In this document: piece by piece, positions 29,236-37,069 of the stretch
Position numbering within the stretch: position 1 is the first letter of the stretch
Layout: each line of letters begins with the position of its first letter
Source: Gammaproteobacteria bacterium
GTDB taxonomy: Bacteria > Pseudomonadota > Gammaproteobacteria > JAURND01
Assembly (NCBI GenBank): GCA_035546635.1
Contig: DASZWJ010000031.1
Coordinates: forward strand, 53,675 to 117,674
Direction: 5' to 3'
DNA length: 64,000 bases
Made by a program: the position numbers and the translations under genes
Notes under the pieces: generated by a model
Told to the model about the DNA's origin: nothing
Databases searched by the model: none
The model's input: only the letters and a program-made list of their open reading frames with translations

Positions 29236-29511
29236 GTGGAACCTAATGTAGTAAAAGTGGGTATGCGTGAGTTTCGCTCACATTTGCCGCAATATTTATT
29301 ATCTTCATCTCCAATAGCGATCACTCGGCATGGGGAGACTATGGGTTTTTACATACCAACTCGTCATCACCCTGAACTAGCTGAATTAGAAGCTTTAAAG
29401 CAGGCGGCATCACAACTTGAAAAGCTACTAGTATCTAAAGGTGTTACGGTAGATGAGCTAATAGCCGAGTTTAATCACCTACGAGGTCGGAAGCGTAAGG
29501 AAGAACGCTAA
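29236..29511 (+). CDS. Phd/YefM-type antitoxin
   Basis: A 91-residue antitoxin-like protein. VKVGMREFRSHLPQYL is the Phd/YefM N-terminal DNA-binding and dimerisation motif, followed by PIAITRHGETMGFYIP, the usual second strand. The C-terminal half (ELEALKQAASQLEKLL onward) is a helix that would bind a toxin. The GTG at 29236 is preceded by AGAGGAG. The stop overlaps the start of the PIN gene by one base, so the two are translationally coupled. The matching toxin is broken. Confidence 0.85.
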   Translation: MEPNVVKVGMREFRSHLPQYLLSSSPIAITRHGETMGFYIPTRHHPELAELEALKQAASQLEKLLVSKGVTVDELIAEFNHLRGRKRKEER

Positions 29512-29945
29512 TGACATTACAGCCAATTGTATTAGACGCCAATATTCTCATACGAGCTGTTTTGGGGAATAAAGTTAGGAGTTTACTGCTAACATTTAAC
29601 AAAACGGTCGAATTTTTTGTTCCAGATGTTTGTTTGGAAGATGCGGAAAAATATTTGCCTATCATTTTTGAAAAACGTGCTATTCAAACTGATTTACCAC
29701 TAATTGTGCTTTCTAAACTTAAACCATTGCTGCAAATAGTCGACGAAAGCTTTTATCAAGAATATGCTGAAGAAGCTAAGCAAAGACTCAAAAAACGTGA
29801 TTTGGATGATTGGCCGGTGATTGCAACGGCATTAACTCTTAACAGTGCTATTTAGACAGAAGATCAGGATTTTTTTGGTTCTGGCATACCTGTTTGGACA
29901 ACAGATCGTATCCATCTTTTTTTCAATCATTTTAAAACCATTTAA
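29511..29945 (+). pseudogene. PIN-domain toxin interrupted by an in-frame amber codon
   Basis: The frame starts at 29511 with LQPIVLDANILIRAVLGNKV, which holds the first acidic residue of a PIN ribonuclease, and continues to KRDLDDWPVIATALTLNSAI with the conserved Asp pair. It then meets TAG at 29853-29855. In the same frame the next codons read TEDQDFFGSGIPVWTTDRI, the conserved last PIN motif, up to TAA at 29945. Related proteins usually have Trp before TEDQDF, so TGG to TAG is the simplest cause. The truncated 114-residue product lacks the last acidic residues and should be inactive unless the amber codon is read through. Confidence 0.8.
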
Positions 29946-29959
29946 TCCACTTTTTAAAA

Positions 29960-30241
29960 CTACTGCCCACTATTCCATTGCATCTGGACATCATTACCCG
30001 ATCCGGGAATACCATAACCTACACCTGCCTGTGGGCTGACTTGTGCATTGCTGCTATCCGAGGATGCACCCGGTCCCGTACCACTGGACTTATTCAATGC
30101 ACCCCCCACATTCATTTGCAAACCGCCATTCAAATCAGGAATAGAAAGCGCAAATGGATCATTGTCGGTAGGCTGAGCAGCCTGTGCGCTAAGACAAACA
30201 GGCAAAGCCAAAGCTGCAATGAAATATAGACTTTTTTTCAT
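29960..30241 (-). CDS. Small exported protein, Gly/Ser/Asn-rich, unknown
   Basis: A 93-residue protein that begins with a signal peptide (MKKSLYFIAALALPVCLSAQ, cleavage likely after AQA-A). The mature part is low in complexity and rich in Gly, Ser, Asn and Gln, and ends DVQMQWNSGQ. The ATG at 30241 has GAGGG upstream; a longer frame to 30325 lacks support because it would place a second hydrophobic stretch before the signal. I recognise no family. It is probably periplasmic or extracellular. Confidence 0.6.
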   Translation of the reverse strand: MKKSLYFIAALALPVCLSAQAAQPTDNDPFALSIPDLNGGLQMNVGGALNKSSGTGPGASSDSSNAQVSPQAGVGYGIPGSGNDVQMQWNSGQ

Positions 30242-30321
30242 GTTATCCCTCAAGGAGTAGTAGATATCAGGTGGGAGAATAACACATCTCGCCTGCATGA
30301 GGAAAACAACCCACGCCAAGA

Positions 30322-30534
30322 TCAAGATTCCTCATCCGGCCGATATTCTAAAATATCCCCTGGCTGACATTGCAGATAATCACAAATCGCATTCAATGTA
30401 CTTAAGCGAATCGCCTTAGCCTTGCCGGTTTTTAAAATCGATAAATTTTGCTCCGTGATATCAATCGCCTCTGCCAACTCCTTAGAGCGGATTTTCCTTT
30501 TCGCCAGCATGACGTCAACATTAATGATAATCAT
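30322..30534 (-). CDS. Cro/CI-type helix-turn-helix regulator (YozG-like)
   Basis: A 70-residue single-domain HTH protein. MLAKRKIRSKELAEAIDITEQNLSIL is the helix-turn-helix, and LSTLNAICDYLQCQPGDILEY is the typical end of this XRE subgroup. It starts 11 bp after a DUF2975 membrane protein; DUF2975 and YozG-like regulators commonly sit together, so the two probably act as a pair. The target is unknown. Confidence 0.85.
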   Translation of the reverse strand: MIIINVDVMLAKRKIRSKELAEAIDITEQNLSILKTGKAKAIRLSTLNAICDYLQCQPGDILEYRPDEES

Positions 30535-30545
30535 GGTTTATTCCC

Positions 30546-31106
30546 CTAGATGGTCAACTGCTGTTCTTCGCGCAAGCGACAGCCTTCGGTCATTATCCAA
30601 GAAACAAGGATAATAATGAACGCGGTGAGTACCATAGAAAGATCAGTTCCAGAAACAGTGATGGTCGCATAACGATGCCCATGGCCATTGCCCCAAGTCA
30701 GAAGTGCTGTTAAAAATCCATCGCTTAACGGCCGCACTATCTGAAATATCAATAATGCATAGCCGGTCTTTTTGATATATTTCACATTTTGCAATGAGAA
30801 AATTTGCCCTTGTTCATACAATTTGAACAATCGGATTAGAAAATAAACAATTAATTCTAATAGCAACATGGGAATGGCGCTGACTAAACCACTATAAATT
30901 CGTGTGGAGACACTGAGTGGGTGTAAAATTTCAGTTCCCTTAGGGATTACATTGATAAAAAAGCCAAATTTCCCAGAAACATCGATGGGCATAGGGGCAT
31001 TGATCCATGCTAAGATGTGGACAATAGGTATTACTATAAACAATATTTGAAATAACCAGCGGAATATTCGGCTGACTTTTTTAATTCGGGTTTGTATGGG
31101 TGTCAT
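30546..31106 (-). CDS. DUF2975 membrane protein
   Basis: A 186-residue inner-membrane protein with four hydrophobic helices (WLFQILFIVIPIVHILAW, SAIPMLLLELIVYFLIRLF, TGYALLIFQIVRPL and LSMVLTAFIIILVSWIM). The motif LYEQGQIFSLQNVKYIKKTG between helices two and three is typical of DUF2975. It is followed by an HTH gene on the same strand, the usual arrangement. Its function is not known. Confidence 0.85.
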   Translation of the reverse strand: MTPIQTRIKKVSRIFRWLFQILFIVIPIVHILAWINAPMPIDVSGKFGFFINVIPKGTEILHPLSVSTRIYSGLVSAIPMLLLELIVYFLIRLFKLYEQGQIFSLQNVKYIKKTGYALLIFQIVRPLSDGFLTALLTWGNGHGHRYATITVSGTDLSMVLTAFIIILVSWIMTEGCRLREEQQLTI

Positions 31107-31164
31107 GTGAGTGTCTCCAAGGATAAATCAAGTGTTAGCGTCAGCACTGGAAGCCCCTCTCCCC

Positions 31165-31328
31165 TAAGCACTGTATCCCTTCTCCCGCTTTGCGGGAGAA
31201 GGTGCCCGAAGGGCGGATGAGGGAGCTTGGATTGGCTTTTGCCAGGTAATTCTGCTCAACAAAAGCCAATCCAAACTCCCTCACCCCTGCCCCTCTCCCG
31301 CAAGCGGGAGAGGGGAATACAGTGCTTA
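31165..31328. repeat. 164-bp inverted-repeat element, second family
   Basis: Outer arms TAAGCACTGTAT (31165) and ATACAGTGCTTA (31317) and inner arms TTGGATTGGCTTTT (31227) and AAAAGCCAATCCAA (31261) enclose REP-like CTCCCGC..GCGGGAG hairpins. The rest of this 352-bp intergenic stretch (31107-31458) holds only a partial outer-arm copy (GGAATACAGTGCA near 31360) and the AT-rich region before roxA. The element has no coding capacity. Confidence 0.8.
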
Positions 31329-31458
31329 ACTTAACGCCTATGCCCACGAGGGGGAAAGGAATACAGTGCAGCTTTAAACAGCAATCAAAATATATTTAAT
31401 TAATTATCGAATGTCAATAATATTTTAATATAATAACATGATTTATAGGTTTTAAAAC

Positions 31459-32604
31459 ATGCTAAACCCCGCCCCCTTCCTAAACCCCGAAGACTTCTTC
31501 CACAACTATTGGCAACAAAAACCCCTATATATCCCCCAAGCCTTCCCCAACTTCAATTCCCCCTTATCTGCGGATGAACTAGCCGGCCTAGCCTGCGAAA
31601 AAATCGTTGAATCTCGCATAGTACTGGAACAAGGCAAAACCCCCTGGGAACTGCGCCACGGCCCATTTAAGGCCAAAGATTTCCAAAAACTCCCACCTTC
31701 CCATTGGACTTTACTAGTCCAAGCCGTCAACCATTGGATTCCTGGCGTGAGCGATCTACTCAACCCCTTCAATTTCCTGCCCAGGCACTACCTGGACGAT
31801 ATTATGGTCAGTTACGCCGTTGAAAATGGCGGTGTTGGCGCACATTTTGATTATTACGATGTGTTTATCCTACAAGGTACCGGCCGCCGCCACTGGCGCC
31901 TCGGTGATATCTGCTCACCCCAAACCGCAACTCGCGCCGACACCCAACTGGGTATTTTGCAGGAATTTAACACCCGGGAAGAGTTCACCCTAGAACCCGG
32001 CGACCTGCTATATATCCCACAGCAGCAAGCCCACTGGTGCATAGCCCTGGAAGCGGGTTTGAGCTATTCCATTGGCTTTCGCACCCCCTCACAGAGTGAG
32101 TTACTGAGTGGTTTCTGCAATGAACTACTAAGCGGACTAGACGAATCACAACGCCTACAGGTCATGCCCAACGGCTCTATAAGCATTCCCGCACAATTAA
32201 GCCCCGAAACCCTAGCCACAGCCCAACAAACCCTGCAAAATCTGCTAGAAAAGCCACAACTGCTGCTCGAGTGGTTTGGCCGCTTGATCACCGAACCTAA
32301 ATATCCTGAACTAGAAACAGAAGCCACTCACAAAGCACCCAACCTCGATACCCAGCTGAAAAAACATACCTTCCTCAGACATAATGAAAGCTCGCGGTTT
32401 GCCTATTATGATGCCGGGGAGACTATCCACTTATTTATCGACGGACACAGCGAAAAACATCCAACTTCTATGCATAATTTCATAGCCCTACTTTGCAACC
32501 AGCGTCAATTAGCCTGTACTGATTTGCGGGATGCGACTCAAAATACCAGCTGCAAACAGCTGCTGGCGTCACTGGTTAAACGTGGGGTTGTTTACTTTTG
32601 TTAG
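31459..32604 (+). CDS. roxA: RoxA/YcfD-like ribosomal protein uL16 arginine hydroxylase
   Basis: A 381-residue JmjC/cupin oxygenase of the YcfD family, which hydroxylates an arginine of ribosomal protein uL16 using 2-oxoglutarate and Fe(II). FFHNYWQQKPLYIPQAF opens the family, and VGAHFDYYDVFILQGTGRRHW gives the iron-binding HxD. PGDLLYIPQQQAHWCIALE gives the distal His, and SYSIGFRTPSQSELL follows. The C-terminal half forms the dimer and winged-helix region. Length fits (E. coli about 373). It stands alone. Confidence 0.93.
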   Translation: MLNPAPFLNPEDFFHNYWQQKPLYIPQAFPNFNSPLSADELAGLACEKIVESRIVLEQGKTPWELRHGPFKAKDFQKLPPSHWTLLVQAVNHWIPGVSDLLNPFNFLPRHYLDDIMVSYAVENGGVGAHFDYYDVFILQGTGRRHWRLGDICSPQTATRADTQLGILQEFNTREEFTLEPGDLLYIPQQQAHWCIALEAGLSYSIGFRTPSQSELLSGFCNELLSGLDESQRLQVMPNGSISIPAQLSPETLATAQQTLQNLLEKPQLLLEWFGRLITEPKYPELETEATHKAPNLDTQLKKHTFLRHNESSRFAYYDAGETIHLFIDGHSEKHPTSMHNFIALLCNQRQLACTDLRDATQNTSCKQLLASLVKRGVVYFC

Positions 32605-32622
32605 ATTTTAATAATTCTAATG

Positions 32623-32655
32623 TTTAATATTTTGTTAAGCTGTAGAAGATACAAT
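32623..32655 (+). promoter_or_regulatory. PmrA-like box and -10 of the acidic repeat protein gene
   Basis: Half-sites TTTAATATT (32623) and GTTAAGCTG (32634) begin 11 nt apart, as in the Legionella/Coxiella PmrA consensus (cTTAATatT, two bases, cTTAATatT). TACAAT at 32650-32655 lies 16 nt after the second half-site start, so the box covers the -35 region. The expected transcript start is near 32662, 43 nt before the ATG. Confidence 0.6.
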
Positions 32656-32704
32656 AACCTAAACAATCCTTATATTTCTTCAAACTTTTAATTGGGTATT
32701 TGAA

Positions 32705-35149
32705 ATGTCAAAAGAAAAAAATTCCACAGATGATGAGTTAGCTCCTAAAACGCTCAAAGAAATCTTGGAGGAACGTAAAAAATCAGACAAAGAATTCTTG
32801 GATAAACTCAAAGAATTAGAAGAGAACAAACTAGCTCGCCCGCCCACCTTTTTAGAAACAGCTAAAAACAGTTTTTCGGACTTTAAGAATAAAATAGCTG
32901 ATATGGTAGCCACTCGCACGCCCGAGCCCACCATAAGTAAAGAAAATACTGGTATACAGAACCACAACAGCTCGGGCCCTGTGACCAGCAGTGATTCTAC
33001 GCAAGAAGATTTCGAATTAACCAGCGAACCAGGGTCACCCCCTCCTGAGCCCAAACCCATTAATGAAATACCTAATATACAGAACGACATTAATCCTCAC
33101 CCCGTGATCAGCAGCGGATCTATGCAAGAAGATTTCGAATTAATCAGCGAACCAGGATCACCCCCTCCTGAGCCCAAACCTATTAATGAAATACCTAATA
33201 TACAGAACAACATTAATCCTAACCCCGTGATCAGCAGTGCACCTCAACCAGAAGTTCAAGCCGAACAACAACAGCAGCAAGATCATGTTGCTAGCAGTGA
33301 AGTAGCTCAACCACAAAAAGAAGATGAGGAAGAAGAAGAAGAAGAGAATGAAGAACGGCATGAAGAACAACCTCCACAAATCCCTATTGCTAGTGGTGAA
33401 GTAGCTCAACCACAAAAAGAAGATGATGATGAGGAGGAAGAGGAAGAAGAAGAGAATGAAGAACGGCATGAAGAACAACCTCCACAAATCCCTGTTGCTA
33501 GTGGTGAAGTAGCTCAACCACAAAAAGAAGATGATGATGATGAGGAGGAAGAGGAAGAAGAAGAGAATGAAGAACGGCATGAAGAACAACCTTCACAAAT
33601 CCCTGTTGCTAGTGATGAAGTAGCTCAACCACAAAAAGAAGATGATGATGAGGAGGAAGAGGAAGAAGAAGAGAATGAAGAACGGCATGAAGAACAACCT
33701 TCACAAATCCCTGTTGCTAGTGGTGAAGTAGCTCAACCACAAAAAGAAGGTGAGGAAGAGGAAATAGCCTCCCTTTATCCAAAAATTGTTTCTAATGATT
33801 TTAAAGATCATCCCAAAGGTGAAACAGCTGAAGGCATGGAAACTGACCCAGATCTATTTGAAACATCTGATGAAGGTCAACCCTATCTACCAGTTGATCC
33901 AACATTGCATCGTCCTTCTTTCGCTCCCGGTAGTGTAGATACCTATTTAGCATATGGCCCAAAAGATCCAGACACTGACAAGAGAACGAAAATTGCGTCT
34001 ATAGACGAAACTCATGACCACCAGGCAGCGGTAAGCGAATTCATACGTCATGCAGATAAAAGCTTCGGAAAAACCATGGACCATACTGTGACTATCGGTG
34101 GTGATTGGACTGCAGATAATGATGCCATTAACCGATTGATCGACACTGGCGTTAAGATTGAAGTGGCAGAAGGTTGCGCTCTAGATGATGATGCTAGGGA
34201 ACGTTTAGCAGCTGCTGAAGTTGTCAGAAATAAACACCGGAGCGAATCAATTGCTCGCGATCAGTTCAAGGAGGCTTTAGAAGAGGAGCTGGAATCCAGA
34301 AAATTGAGGGGAATAAATATCAATAACTCGACTGATTCCACACTAGGAGAAACAGATGAAGATACTTATGGAGAAGAAGATTCTATCACATTCACTTCAA
34401 CAAGCGATGATCCTCATCCCAAAACAAAAACAAATGATGATCCTGGCTTGAAAAAAGAATCTACAGATTGCGAGCCGGAATCTACAGATGACGACCCTAA
34501 TGTCAAAAAAGAGTCTGATGCAAAAAAATCTAAGAAATTTGAAGCCAAAACCTTCAGAGTCAAAGACTATGATAACAATCATGACAAGACAGTTTCTGCC
34601 TGCATAGACCATAGTCTCAACTCAGGCAAGCCGCTGACTCAGTTATGCGCAAAGATTAATGGTCCCTGGAAAGGCAAAGATGCGGAAATTGAAAAATTGA
34701 TAAGATCTGGCATTGCCGTCGATTTTGGTAAAGATTTCAAACCTAGCAAAGGCCACGAAGACCTGTTTAAACTCAACCAAGCTGCTCAAGAAGTGCGCAA
34801 GGATATTAAAAATGGACGCGGAACACCCGACAAATTTGAAGAAATGTTAAATGCTAGGATGAAGGCGCCGGCTGCTCCATTGGAAGAGAAAAAATCTGCA
34901 TCTGCCGGCAGTGGAGCACCAACTGATGGAAAAATGCCATCACCCAGTGCGCCACCACCAGACGGAGGGAGGACAGAGCCAGCAAAACCCAGCACATCAC
35001 CACCAGGCGGTGCGGGTGCAGAGCCCCTCCCTAAACCCAGCGCACCACCACCAGAACCGGGGGTCAAAGCGTTTTCCTGGTTTCCGAAAAAAGAAGCACC
35101 AGCAGCGTCAAATTTATCTAGACCAGGATACAGCAGTGGAGATGAATAG
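32705..35149 (+). CDS. Large acidic tandem-repeat protein, candidate effector
   Basis: An 814-residue protein without signal peptide or membrane segments. Residues 1-65 are charged and helical. About 100-182 hold two 41-residue repeats (QEDFELxSEPGSPPPEPKP…). About 195-350 hold four complete and one partial 33-37-residue repeats with long Glu/Asp runs. Two copies of a domain of about 105 residues follow (about 428-535 and 617-719): each has a G.W….I..LI..G core and a charged helical end. The last 100 residues are Pro-rich and end SSGDE. No known enzyme motif is seen. Acidic repeats, a polar tail and a PmrA-like promoter suggest a type IV secreted effector; that is inference. A chromatin- or calcium-binding protein is also possible. 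Confidence 0.75.
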   Translation: MSKEKNSTDDELAPKTLKEILEERKKSDKEFLDKLKELEENKLARPPTFLETAKNSFSDFKNKIADMVATRTPEPTISKENTGIQNHNSSGPVTSSDSTQEDFELTSEPGSPPPEPKPINEIPNIQNDINPHPVISSGSMQEDFELISEPGSPPPEPKPINEIPNIQNNINPNPVISSAPQPEVQAEQQQQQDHVASSEVAQPQKEDEEEEEEENEERHEEQPPQIPIASGEVAQPQKEDDDEEEEEEEENEERHEEQPPQIPVASGEVAQPQKEDDDDEEEEEEEENEERHEEQPSQIPVASDEVAQPQKEDDDEEEEEEEENEERHEEQPSQIPVASGEVAQPQKEGEEEEIASLYPKIVSNDFKDHPKGETAEGMETDPDLFETSDEGQPYLPVDPTLHRPSFAPGSVDTYLAYGPKDPDTDKRTKIASIDETHDHQAAVSEFIRHADKSFGKTMDHTVTIGGDWTADNDAINRLIDTGVKIEVAEGCALDDDARERLAAAEVVRNKHRSESIARDQFKEALEEELESRKLRGININNSTDSTLGETDEDTYGEEDSITFTSTSDDPHPKTKTNDDPGLKKESTDCEPESTDDDPNVKKESDAKKSKKFEAKTFRVKDYDNNHDKTVSACIDHSLNSGKPLTQLCAKINGPWKGKDAEIEKLIRSGIAVDFGKDFKPSKGHEDLFKLNQAAQEVRKDIKNGRGTPDKFEEMLNARMKAPAAPLEEKKSASAGSGAPTDGKMPSPSAPPPDGGRTEPAKPSTSPPGGAGAEPLPKPSAPPPEPGVKAFSWFPKKEAPAASNLSRPGYSSGDE
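33002..33247 (+). repeat. Two 123-bp tandem repeats within the acidic protein gene
   Basis: Units beginning at 33002 and 33125 (CAAGAAGATTTCGAATTAAC and the same with ..AATC) encode 41 residues each and differ at few bases, so the duplication is recent. A shorter, more diverged stretch upstream may be a third unit. Confidence 0.85.
33287..33765 (+). repeat. Four-and-a-half-copy tandem repeat coding Glu/Asp-rich units
   Basis: Units of 99-111 bp start at about 33287, 33386, 33494, 33605 and 33713 with GTTGCTAGTGGTGAAGTAGC or a close form. They differ mainly in the number of GAT, GAG and GAA codons, which fits slippage within the acidic run. All length changes keep the frame. Confidence 0.85.
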
Positions 35150-35156
35150 TAGAAAT

Positions 35157-35222
35157 CCTTCTCCCGTCAGTGACCTTCTCCCGTCAGTGACAGAAGGAGT
35201 CCCCTGCGGAATGGGAGAAGGT
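35157..35222. terminator. Hairpin with 17-bp tandem duplication between convergent genes
   Basis: CCTTCTCCCGTCAGTGA occurs twice in tandem (35157-35173 and 35174-35190), followed by the complementary GGGAGAAGG (about 35213-35221). Either copy can pair with the right arm. It lies between the convergent acidic-repeat and DUF883 genes and probably works as a terminator. Confidence 0.5.
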
Positions 35223-35235
35223 AAAATCTACAAAA

Positions 35236-35490
35236 TTATTTAAACCGCAGCAAAGAAACAATCGCAGCACCCGTCAGCAAAGCAATGCCAACTGACTTAA
35301 ACGGATGTTTCTTAATGCAAGCTTCCATGCAATCACGACCATCGTGAGCGCCTTTCTTGGCGGAATTACTGGCAGCCTCGAAAGACTTTAAAGCATTATG
35401 CTTCACATTTTCGATAGCGGCAGCTAATTCTTCTTTTGCCTTTAGTAAAAGCTTATTCGTGTCTTGTAAACTGAAATGATTATTTGGCAT
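35236..35490 (-). CDS. DUF883 family protein (ElaB/YqjD-like)
   Basis: An 84-residue protein of the DUF883 type. A long amphipathic helix (LLLKAKEELAAAIENVKHNA) is followed by HPFKSVGIALLTGAAIVSLL, a single C-terminal membrane anchor with the typical HPFxSVG entry. In E. coli the relatives YqjD and ElaB sit at the inner membrane and bind stationary-phase ribosomes. AAGGAG precedes the ATG. The role here is inferred from the family. Confidence 0.85.
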   Translation of the reverse strand: MPNNHFSLQDTNKLLLKAKEELAAAIENVKHNALKSFEAASNSAKKGAHDGRDCMEACIKKHPFKSVGIALLTGAAIVSLLRFK

Positions 35491-35726
35491 ATTAAACTCC
35501 TTGTATAAATTGTCGGGGTATTAAAAAAGCTTACCAAAACACGCAGCATCATGCGCATTGTTTTTCCACTTTCCCTTTAAAATATATAGTACTTAGAATT
35601 GAAAAATTCAATGCCCGTGTGGAATTCGTGGCATTTATCTACTAGATTTAAAAGTAGCTGTTAAGTAAAAAAACTAACAAGGTAAGTGAATTTACTTACA
35701 GAGTTATTAAATTTAAAGGAGCTACC

Positions 35727-35948
35727 ATGAACAGGAAACCATTAATACTCATTTTCTTTATTATGCTTTTTTTAACTTTAGGTGCCTGCACGCATAACAG
35801 GACGGGTAATACCGTTGTTGGCGCCGGCGTTGGAGGTTTAGGTGGCGCTGTAGTTGGCGGGGCTGTGGGTGGAACCACTGGTGCTATTATCGGCGGCACA
35901 GCCGGCGCTGTAGGCGGTGCTGTTGTAGGTAACAAATACGGCACTTAA
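35727..35948 (+). CDS. Glycine-zipper lipoprotein
   Basis: A 73-residue lipoprotein. Residues 1-20 are a signal with the lipobox LGAC (Cys21). The mature part is almost entirely a glycine zipper (GAGVGGLGGAVVGGAVGG …), like small outer-membrane lipoproteins of the SlyB/OsmB kind. AAGGAG lies 7 nt before the ATG. The palindrome GTAAGTgaatttACTTAC upstream may be regulatory. Function is unknown; envelope stability is the usual guess. Confidence 0.85.
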   Translation: MNRKPLILIFFIMLFLTLGACTHNRTGNTVVGAGVGGLGGAVVGGAVGGTTGAIIGGTAGAVGGAVVGNKYGT

Positions 35949-36011
35949 ACGAAATATGCTATCTACTCACCCCCTTTTTCAAAGGGGGTGAGTAGGTAGT
36001 ACGAAATATGC
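35949..36011. mobile_element. 41-bp palindromic insertion flanked by 11-bp direct repeats
   Basis: ACGAAATATGC occurs at 35949-35959 and again at 36001-36011. Between the copies lies a 41-bp segment whose centre is the palindrome CTACTCACCCCCTTT / AAAGGGGGTGAGTAG (15-bp arms, 3-nt loop). Exact direct repeats around a member of a dispersed palindrome family look like a target-site duplication from insertion. It also makes a plausible two-way terminator between the lipoprotein and DUF72 genes. Confidence 0.65.
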
Positions 36012-36035
36012 AAGAAACTAAATTATCGGCAAGGT

Positions 36036-36791
36036 TTATTCCTTGCCGATATTGTTTATATTTTTGCTCAATATTTTTTTAAGTTGTTTCGCATTGGTCG
36101 GCGCATAGGCGTGATAATCATTATTAAAGAAAACATACACTTTTTTAGCTCCCTGCTGTAATAAATGTTCAATACTGGCTGCAAATTTTTTCAGTTGTCT
36201 CGCTGTGTAGTTATCATCATACAGCGCTTTTTGTCCATGCAAACGCAAATAAGCAATATCTGACGTCACTTTATCGTAAATTTGGATTGCAGGGGAATCC
36301 ACATTACAAAAAATGGCTTTAAATTTTATTAATATTGCTAACACCTCTTCTGTTAACCAAGCTTTATTTCTAAATTCAACAACTACCCTTGAAGCATCAG
36401 AAAATGCGGCTAATGCAGCCTGTAATCGCTCGGGATGATAAGGCATTCTTGGTGGAAGTTGTAACAAAATTAAGCTGGCTTTTTCTTTTAATGGTCGGAT
36501 TGATTTTTCAAATCGTTCAATGGCTGGAGTCACATCTAATAAATATTTTCTATGGGTAATATAGCGTGAGGCTTTGACTACAAAATGAAAATTTTCTGGC
36601 GTGCGTTTATACCAACTCTTGAAAACTTTTTCTGGGAAAGTGCGATAGAATGTAGCGTTTAATTCTAAGGTGTTAAATTGGGTGGTGTAATATTCCAGCC
36701 ATTGGTTTTTAGGAAGGTCTTTGGGGTAGAAAAGATCAGACCAATCAGCGTAAGTCCAGCCGGAAGTGCCTATATAAATGTGTTTTTTCAT
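36036..36791 (-). CDS. DUF72 family protein (YecE-like TIM barrel)
   Basis: A 251-residue DUF72 protein. HIYIGTSGWTYADWSDLFYP at the start, FNTLELNATFYRTFPEKVFK and VVVEFRNKAW are the conserved family blocks, and YAYLRLHG-like and KKVYVFFNNDYHAYAPTNA are the usual end. The start at 36791 is chosen because the frame upstream runs through a palindromic repeat and gives unrelated residues. The family resembles xylose-isomerase-like TIM barrels; its activity is unknown. Confidence 0.9.
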   Translation of the reverse strand: MKKHIYIGTSGWTYADWSDLFYPKDLPKNQWLEYYTTQFNTLELNATFYRTFPEKVFKSWYKRTPENFHFVVKASRYITHRKYLLDVTPAIERFEKSIRPLKEKASLILLQLPPRMPYHPERLQAALAAFSDASRVVVEFRNKAWLTEEVLAILIKFKAIFCNVDSPAIQIYDKVTSDIAYLRLHGQKALYDDNYTARQLKKFAASIEHLLQQGAKKVYVFFNNDYHAYAPTNAKQLKKILSKNINNIGKE

Positions 36792-36807
36792 GATTCTCCT
36801 TACACAT

Positions 36808-36950
36808 ACCCCCTTTGAAAAAGGGGGTCGAAGGCCGCAAGGCCTGAGGGGGGATTTGAAGAGCTGGTGAGTACTAACACACAATATTGCACACCCAAAA
36901 CTCTTTAAATCCCCCCTCAGGCCTTCGACCCCCTTTTTCAAAGGGGGTGA
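36808..36950. repeat. Palindromic repeat element, about 143 bp
   Basis: Ends ACCCCCTTTGAAAAAGGGGG and its inverted copy flank GGCC hairpins and the core GGTGAGTACTAACACACAAT, nearly identical to the copy at 13.5 kb. It fills most of the 278-bp divergent gap between DUF72 and recQ, so both promoters must lie beside or inside it. Confidence 0.85.
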
Positions 36951-37069
36951 GAACTTGCTCCCTTCGGTCATAGTTGGGAGAGGAAATACGGAGTAGACAC
37001 CCACCAACAACATGATACAGTATCGCCTCTCACAGTACCTCATCCAAAAATAAAAACTCACGGTGCAAC

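Noticed and set aside
33158..33589. A long leftward frame rich in Phe, Leu and Ile, which looks like a membrane protein
   Set aside because: It is the antisense image of the Glu/Asp repeats (GAA/GAG read as TTC/CTC) and has no independent support.
33287..33765. Regularly spaced repeats that could suggest a CRISPR array
   Set aside because: The units are in-frame coding repeats of about 100-110 bp with no unique spacers; all changes keep the frame.
36792..37061. N-terminal extension of the DUF72 frame by 90 residues
   Set aside because: The extension is read from a palindromic repeat, while the family domain begins exactly at the ATG at 36791.
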